Shown here: one piece after another, positions 60,413-64,000 of the stretch
Layout of the letters: every line of letters starts with the position of its first letter
How positions within the stretch are numbered: position 1 is the first letter of the stretch
DNA from: an uncultured Prevotellaceae bacterium
Lineage (GTDB): Bacteria > Bacteroidota > Bacteroidia > Bacteroidales > Bacteroidaceae
Direction of reading: 5' to 3'
NCBI GenBank assembly: GCA_902780635.1
Contig: CACZGH010000015.1
Location: 1 to 64,000, forward strand
DNA: 64,000 nucleotides
The notes under the pieces: generated by a model
Told to the model about the DNA's origin: nothing
Seen by the model: the letters and a program-made list of their open reading frames with translations, nothing else
The model's database searches: none
Program-made: the position numbers and the translations under genes

Positions 60413-63400
60413 ATGCGAAAAATCCTTTTACAACTGGCATTGTTCATGGCCACATGCTTGCCGCTGCATGCACAAATGGCAATCGTTTCCGAGAGATATA
60501 CCACCAGCGAGGGACTGTCGGACAACTCAGCACTTTGTGCTTTGAGGGATAGTTATGGCTTCCTTTGGGTGGGAACAGAGAATGGACTCAACTTTTTTGA
60601 TGGCTCGCGTATTCGTGTCTTTCGTGACATGGCGGCATCGGAAAGTCCTGATGAGACCAATACGGTCATATCTCTCTATGAGCACAAGGGCGATATCTGG
60701 TTGGGAGGGTCGGAAGGGCTTTATGTGTTCAACCGCCGGCAGAACCGTTTCACTCGTTTTTCAAAGAAAACCCGGTATGGGGTGATCATTTCATCGGCTG
60801 TGACCAAGATGATGGAATCCGATAATGAGTTGATCTGGATATTGACATATGGACAGGGTATCTTCAACTATAATCCTAAAACTGACGAACTCACACAGAA
60901 CAGCCGTCATGGAAGTTTCTATAGTGATATGATTATTGGAGCCGACGGTCTGGTCTATGCTGTCACACTGACGGGCAAACTGGTGGTGTTCAGGGCTGAT
61001 GGACAGTTCGTGAACAGCTATGAGGTGCAGGAAAGCCAATTCGACAAAGACCGCATCAGCATTACTGAGGCTGGGGGAGAGTTATGGTTGGCAAATAATA
61101 CCCGGCTCATGCGACTCAACAAAGATAAACGAACGACGGAGCTCGTCATGGACTCTCCTGAGATGGGTGCCATTCATGACTTGATAGCCGATGCCAAAGG
61201 ACAGTTGTTTTTCGGCTGCGACAATGGGGTATACCGGTATGCTCCCTCTGACTCGCATCTGGAGCACTTCGGACAGTCGGGCAGTGGCAACAGCTTGTCA
61301 GACAATTTGGTGAACACGCTGATGTGGGATACTGACAGCACCTTGTTGGTCCTGACACGAGCTGGAGGGCTGAATACCATCGCCATGCTCCAGTCAGGAA
61401 TAGAGTTCATACCCCTGCCTTCTACCGTCAGGATGTCAGAGCCTATTTTCGTACGCGCCATGTGCCGAAATCCACAGGGGCTAGTGTGGCTGGGCACCGA
61501 TAATGGCCTCTATTGTGCCGATTACGAAAAAATGACGATTACGCCTTATGCTCCTTTGAAGATACCTTATGAGGTGACTGCTCTCATGCTCGACAATGAT
61601 GACTTGTGGATAGGTACACGGCATAATGGCCTGTTTATTCTCAACACCAAAACAGGAGGATTGGTCAGTCACACGTTCTCAAACAGCCAGCCATACACGA
61701 TACCAAGCAATGAGGTGAACAGTATCTGCAGAACCCGCAGCGGTGATATCTATGTGCTCACTTCATGGGGACTGTCCAGATATGACCGCGAAAACGAGCA
61801 TTTTTATGGTTATGCCAGCATCAGTGCCATGTCATCGTTTGTCTGTATGCAGGAAGCTGCCAACGGATGGCTGTGGGCTTCGTCGAGCAACAAGGGCTTG
61901 TTTATCAAACGGGATGCCAATAGTACTTTCGATGCTTTCAAATCCCAGACAATCGGACGGCAGACCGTGACCGTCATGTATGGCGACAGCCAAGGTGGGC
62001 TGTGGGCTGCGACTAATGGCGGTGGCCTGTATCTCTATGACACAAAGAAGGAGGATTTCGTGCGTTTTGACACGGAAGGCACGTTGTTGCACAATCAGGT
62101 GGTCAGTTTTATTGAGGAAGATGACCAAAAGGGGCTTTGGCTGGGCACATCTGCAGGTATCATCCGCATCGGCTCTTCTCGTGATGTCAACAATATGCAG
62201 GTCTATGGTTTCAGCCAGGCTGCCAATTTCTACCAGTTGCAAAGATCATCATGTACACATGGTTATGGCTTCGTCTTGTTTGGGGGCAATGGTGGAATCT
62301 TCAAGCTCAAGACCAATGAAATGACACCCCTCGTCAACCTTAGACGTATATACATATCAGAACTCTCTCTGCCATACGCTTCCGACAGTCATGCCGAATT
62401 GGTGCGTCTGGGGCTTGATGTGCCTCTTTATACGCGTGAGGCTATCGAACTTCCTTATGCAGACAATAGTTTCACGCTCCATTTCCTCTCGACACACTAC
62501 AATGGGATGCCTGAAGCCAAATATGAGTATATGTTGCAGGGGTTTGACAACTCATGGGTGCAAGGAACTACCACTCCTGAGGCCACTTATGCCAATCTGC
62601 CCCCCGGCGATTATGTGTTCTTGTTGCGCAGTGTGGGACAGACGGATGAAGAAGAGACAGCCCGCCTGCGTATCACCGTCTTGGCACCGTGGTATCGCAC
62701 GACACTCGCATATATGATATATGTGTTGGCTTCATTGGCTCTCCTTGTGGGGGCTTACTATCTGATACAATACCGCTTGAAGCGGCGTTATCAGCGTCAG
62801 ATGCAAGCTTTCAAACAACAGCAGGAGAAGGAGACTTTCCAGTCTAAAATACGTTTCTTTATTGATCTGGTGCATGAGATCCGCACACCGCTGACACTCA
62901 TGAGCTTGCCGTTGGAGGCCATCAATGATGAGGTGAAAGACAAAAATGAGGATTCTCCACTGCGCAGACACCTCACTTCCATCCGTCGCAATATGAATTA
63001 CCTGCTGGGTATCACCAACCAGTTGCTCGATTTCCAGAAACAGGAAAATGGGGGTATTTCGTTGAAACGCCGTAAAACCGATATGGGAGCCATGCTGCAT
63101 CAGATTTACGACCAGTTCAACAATGCTGTTGAGGTGCAGGGCAAGCAACTCCAGCTTCAAATACCACCAGAGCCTGTGGTCCTCTCCATAGATGACGACA
63201 AGATGATGAAGGTGATGATGAATCTGGTGGGGAATGCCTTGAAATATGCTCAAGAGGAGATTATTGTGCGCTTGGAGCAAACAGACGATATGGCCCGCAT
63301 TTCGGTGATTGATGATGGACCGGGTGTACCAGCAGAAGAGCGTGAGAAAATATTCGACCGCTACTATCAAATCGGCAAGGACAGCGTGGCAGCCACATTG

Positions 63401-64000
63401 GGTACAGGTCTTGGACTGGCCTATGCCAAGATGCTGGCAAAGGCTCACGAGGGTGATCTGGTGTATACTGACGCACCAGGCAGAGGGTCGTGTTTCGTCC
63501 TCACCGTTCCTATCTCTGGAGAGATATCGGAAGAGGCAGAGCCAGCGATCATAGCTACGCCAGAGACGGAGACCCCTGTAGAAGAGAGTACTGGCACAAC
63601 TCCGACGTTCCGCATTCTTCTGGTTGAGGATAACGAGGAACTCCTGAAGGCGACCGCTGATGCCTTGCGCAAATGGTACAAGGTGGTCAAGGCGCATGAT
63701 GGGCAGGAAGCACTCGATATGCTGAAGTATCAGGAGGTGGACGTGATCGTCAGCGACGTGATGATGCCACGCATGGACGGCAATGAGTTGTGCCGCCGGC
63801 TCAAGCAGGACATTGCCACCTCTCATCTGCCTGTCATCTTGCTCACGGCAAAAGTCTCTGTAGAAGCCAAAGTGGAGGGGATGGAGAGTGGCGCTGATCT
63901 GTATCTGGAAAAACCTTTCTCCATTCGTCAACTCCATCTGCAGATAGAGAGCCTGCTGCGCCTGCGACATCAGTTCTATGAGCGCATGAAAAGCATCGAT
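60413..64000 (+). CDS. Hybrid two-component system regulator (second, cut by window end)
   Basis: The frame stays open for 1196 codons to the last base of the window. A signal peptide (ending CLPLHAQ) leads into Reg_prop propeller repeats (SYGFLWVGTENGLNFFDG, GLVWLGTDNGLYCADY, GGLWAATNGGGLYLYD), a Y_Y_Y domain (MLQGFDNSWVQGTTTPEATY) and a membrane helix near 770. The kinase has H821 in VHEIRTPL, NALKYA, DDGPGVP and GTGLGLAY. The receiver carries D1115 in VSDVMMPRMDG and the conserved Lys in LEKPFS. The AraC-type output domain expected by family should lie beyond the window. The kinase core resembles the first regulator but the sensor repeats differ, so it should respond to another ligand and may control a neighbouring locus. 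Confidence 0.93.
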   Translation, partial: MRKILLQLALFMATCLPLHAQMAIVSERYTTSEGLSDNSALCALRDSYGFLWVGTENGLNFFDGSRIRVFRDMAASESPDETNTVISLYEHKGDIWLGGSEGLYVFNRRQNRFTRFSKKTRYGVIISSAVTKMMESDNELIWILTYGQGIFNYNPKTDELTQNSRHGSFYSDMIIGADGLVYAVTLTGKLVVFRADGQFVNSYEVQESQFDKDRISITEAGGELWLANNTRLMRLNKDKRTTELVMDSPEMGAIHDLIADAKGQLFFGCDNGVYRYAPSDSHLEHFGQSGSGNSLSDNLVNTLMWDTDSTLLVLTRAGGLNTIAMLQSGIEFIPLPSTVRMSEPIFVRAMCRNPQGLVWLGTDNGLYCADYEKMTITPYAPLKIPYEVTALMLDNDDLWIGTRHNGLFILNTKTGGLVSHTFSNSQPYTIPSNEVNSICRTRSGDIYVLTSWGLSRYDRENEHFYGYASISAMSSFVCMQEAANGWLWASSSNKGLFIKRDANSTFDAFKSQTIGRQTVTVMYGDSQGGLWAATNGGGLYLYDTKKEDFVRFDTEGTLLHNQVVSFIEEDDQKGLWLGTSAGIIRIGSSRDVNNMQVYGFSQAANFYQLQRSSCTHGYGFVLFGGNGGIFKLKTNEMTPLVNLRRIYISELSLPYASDSHAELVRLGLDVPLYTREAIELPYADNSFTLHFLSTHYNGMPEAKYEYMLQGFDNSWVQGTTTPEATYANLPPGDYVFLLRSVGQTDEEETARLRITVLAPWYRTTLAYMIYVLASLALLVGAYYLIQYRLKRRYQRQMQAFKQQQEKETFQSKIRFFIDLVHEIRTPLTLMSLPLEAINDEVKDKNEDSPLRRHLTSIRRNMNYLLGITNQLLDFQKQENGGISLKRRKTDMGAMLHQIYDQFNNAVEVQGKQLQLQIPPEPVVLSIDDDKMMKVMMNLVGNALKYAQEEIIVRLEQTDDMARISVIDDGPGVPAEEREKIFDRYYQIGKDSVAATLGTGLGLAYAKMLAKAHEGDLVYTDAPGRGSCFVLTVPISGEISEEAEPAIIATPETETPVEESTGTTPTFRILLVEDNEELLKATADALRKWYKVVKAHDGQEALDMLKYQEVDVIVSDVMMPRMDGNELCRRLKQDIATSHLPVILLTAKVSVEAKVEGMESGADLYLEKPFSIRQLHLQIESLLRLRHQFYERMKSID

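Overview
The window comes from a Bacteroidota genome, most likely a gut or rumen Prevotella-type bacterium (family-level inference only). The support is: two SusC/SusD pairs, two hybrid two-component regulators with beta-propeller sensors, many secreted proteins ending in the short 'YxLQGxx...GIYIxxGKKxVxK' tail typical of Prevotella, one canonical type IX secretion tail, and promoters of the Bacteroidota form TTTG-N20-TAnnTTTG with few Shine-Dalgarno sites. No insertion sequence, phage gene, CRISPR array or rRNA was seen. Base composition looks even.

Layout. 24-97: tRNA-Arg(ACG). 295-4910: a large secreted pectin methylesterase (CE8), a 50-residue ORF and a strong terminator. 4987-10248 (minus): an MBL-fold hydrolase, then a four-gene unit of two DUF4230 proteins, an amino acid:cation symporter and an ABC exporter. 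10496-13995 (plus): a membrane LytTR regulator, a TonB-dependent receptor and a small secreted protein. 14012-15761 (minus): patatin-like phospholipase and a secreted protein of unknown function. 16040-26911 (plus): secreted enzymes, namely a DUF6250/exo-rhamnogalacturonan-lyase-like (PL26) protein, a GH127 beta-L-arabinofuranosidase, two DUF6055 HExxH proteins and a CotH-type kinase. 27053-29503 (minus): a protein made of five DUF4859-like modules. 29783-52717 (plus): a nine-gene polysaccharide utilization operon with the order HExxH protein, fasciclin lipoprotein, SusC, SusD, fasciclin, fasciclin, SusC, SusD, hybrid regulator. 52948-59007 (minus): a multi-domain LamG/CBM-like protein, a second GH127-type enzyme and a small beta-sandwich protein. 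59176-64000 (plus): an acyltransferase-3 membrane protein and a second hybrid regulator that runs off the window.

Taken together, 16-60 kb looks like one large utilization locus for pectin-associated plant cell-wall material. De-esterification (CE8), exo-cleavage of rhamnogalacturonan (PL26-like) and removal of beta-L-arabinofuranose (GH127) sit with an unusual set of putative secreted metallopeptidases, a CotH kinase and fasciclin lipoproteins. That mix could mean the target is a protein-linked glycan, such as plant extensin or arabinogalactan protein, rather than plain pectin. This is inference from gene content. The least described parts are the HExxH/DUF4859/fasciclin proteins, the simple tandem repeats sharing an 'AACT' core, and the small ORF after the pectinesterase.
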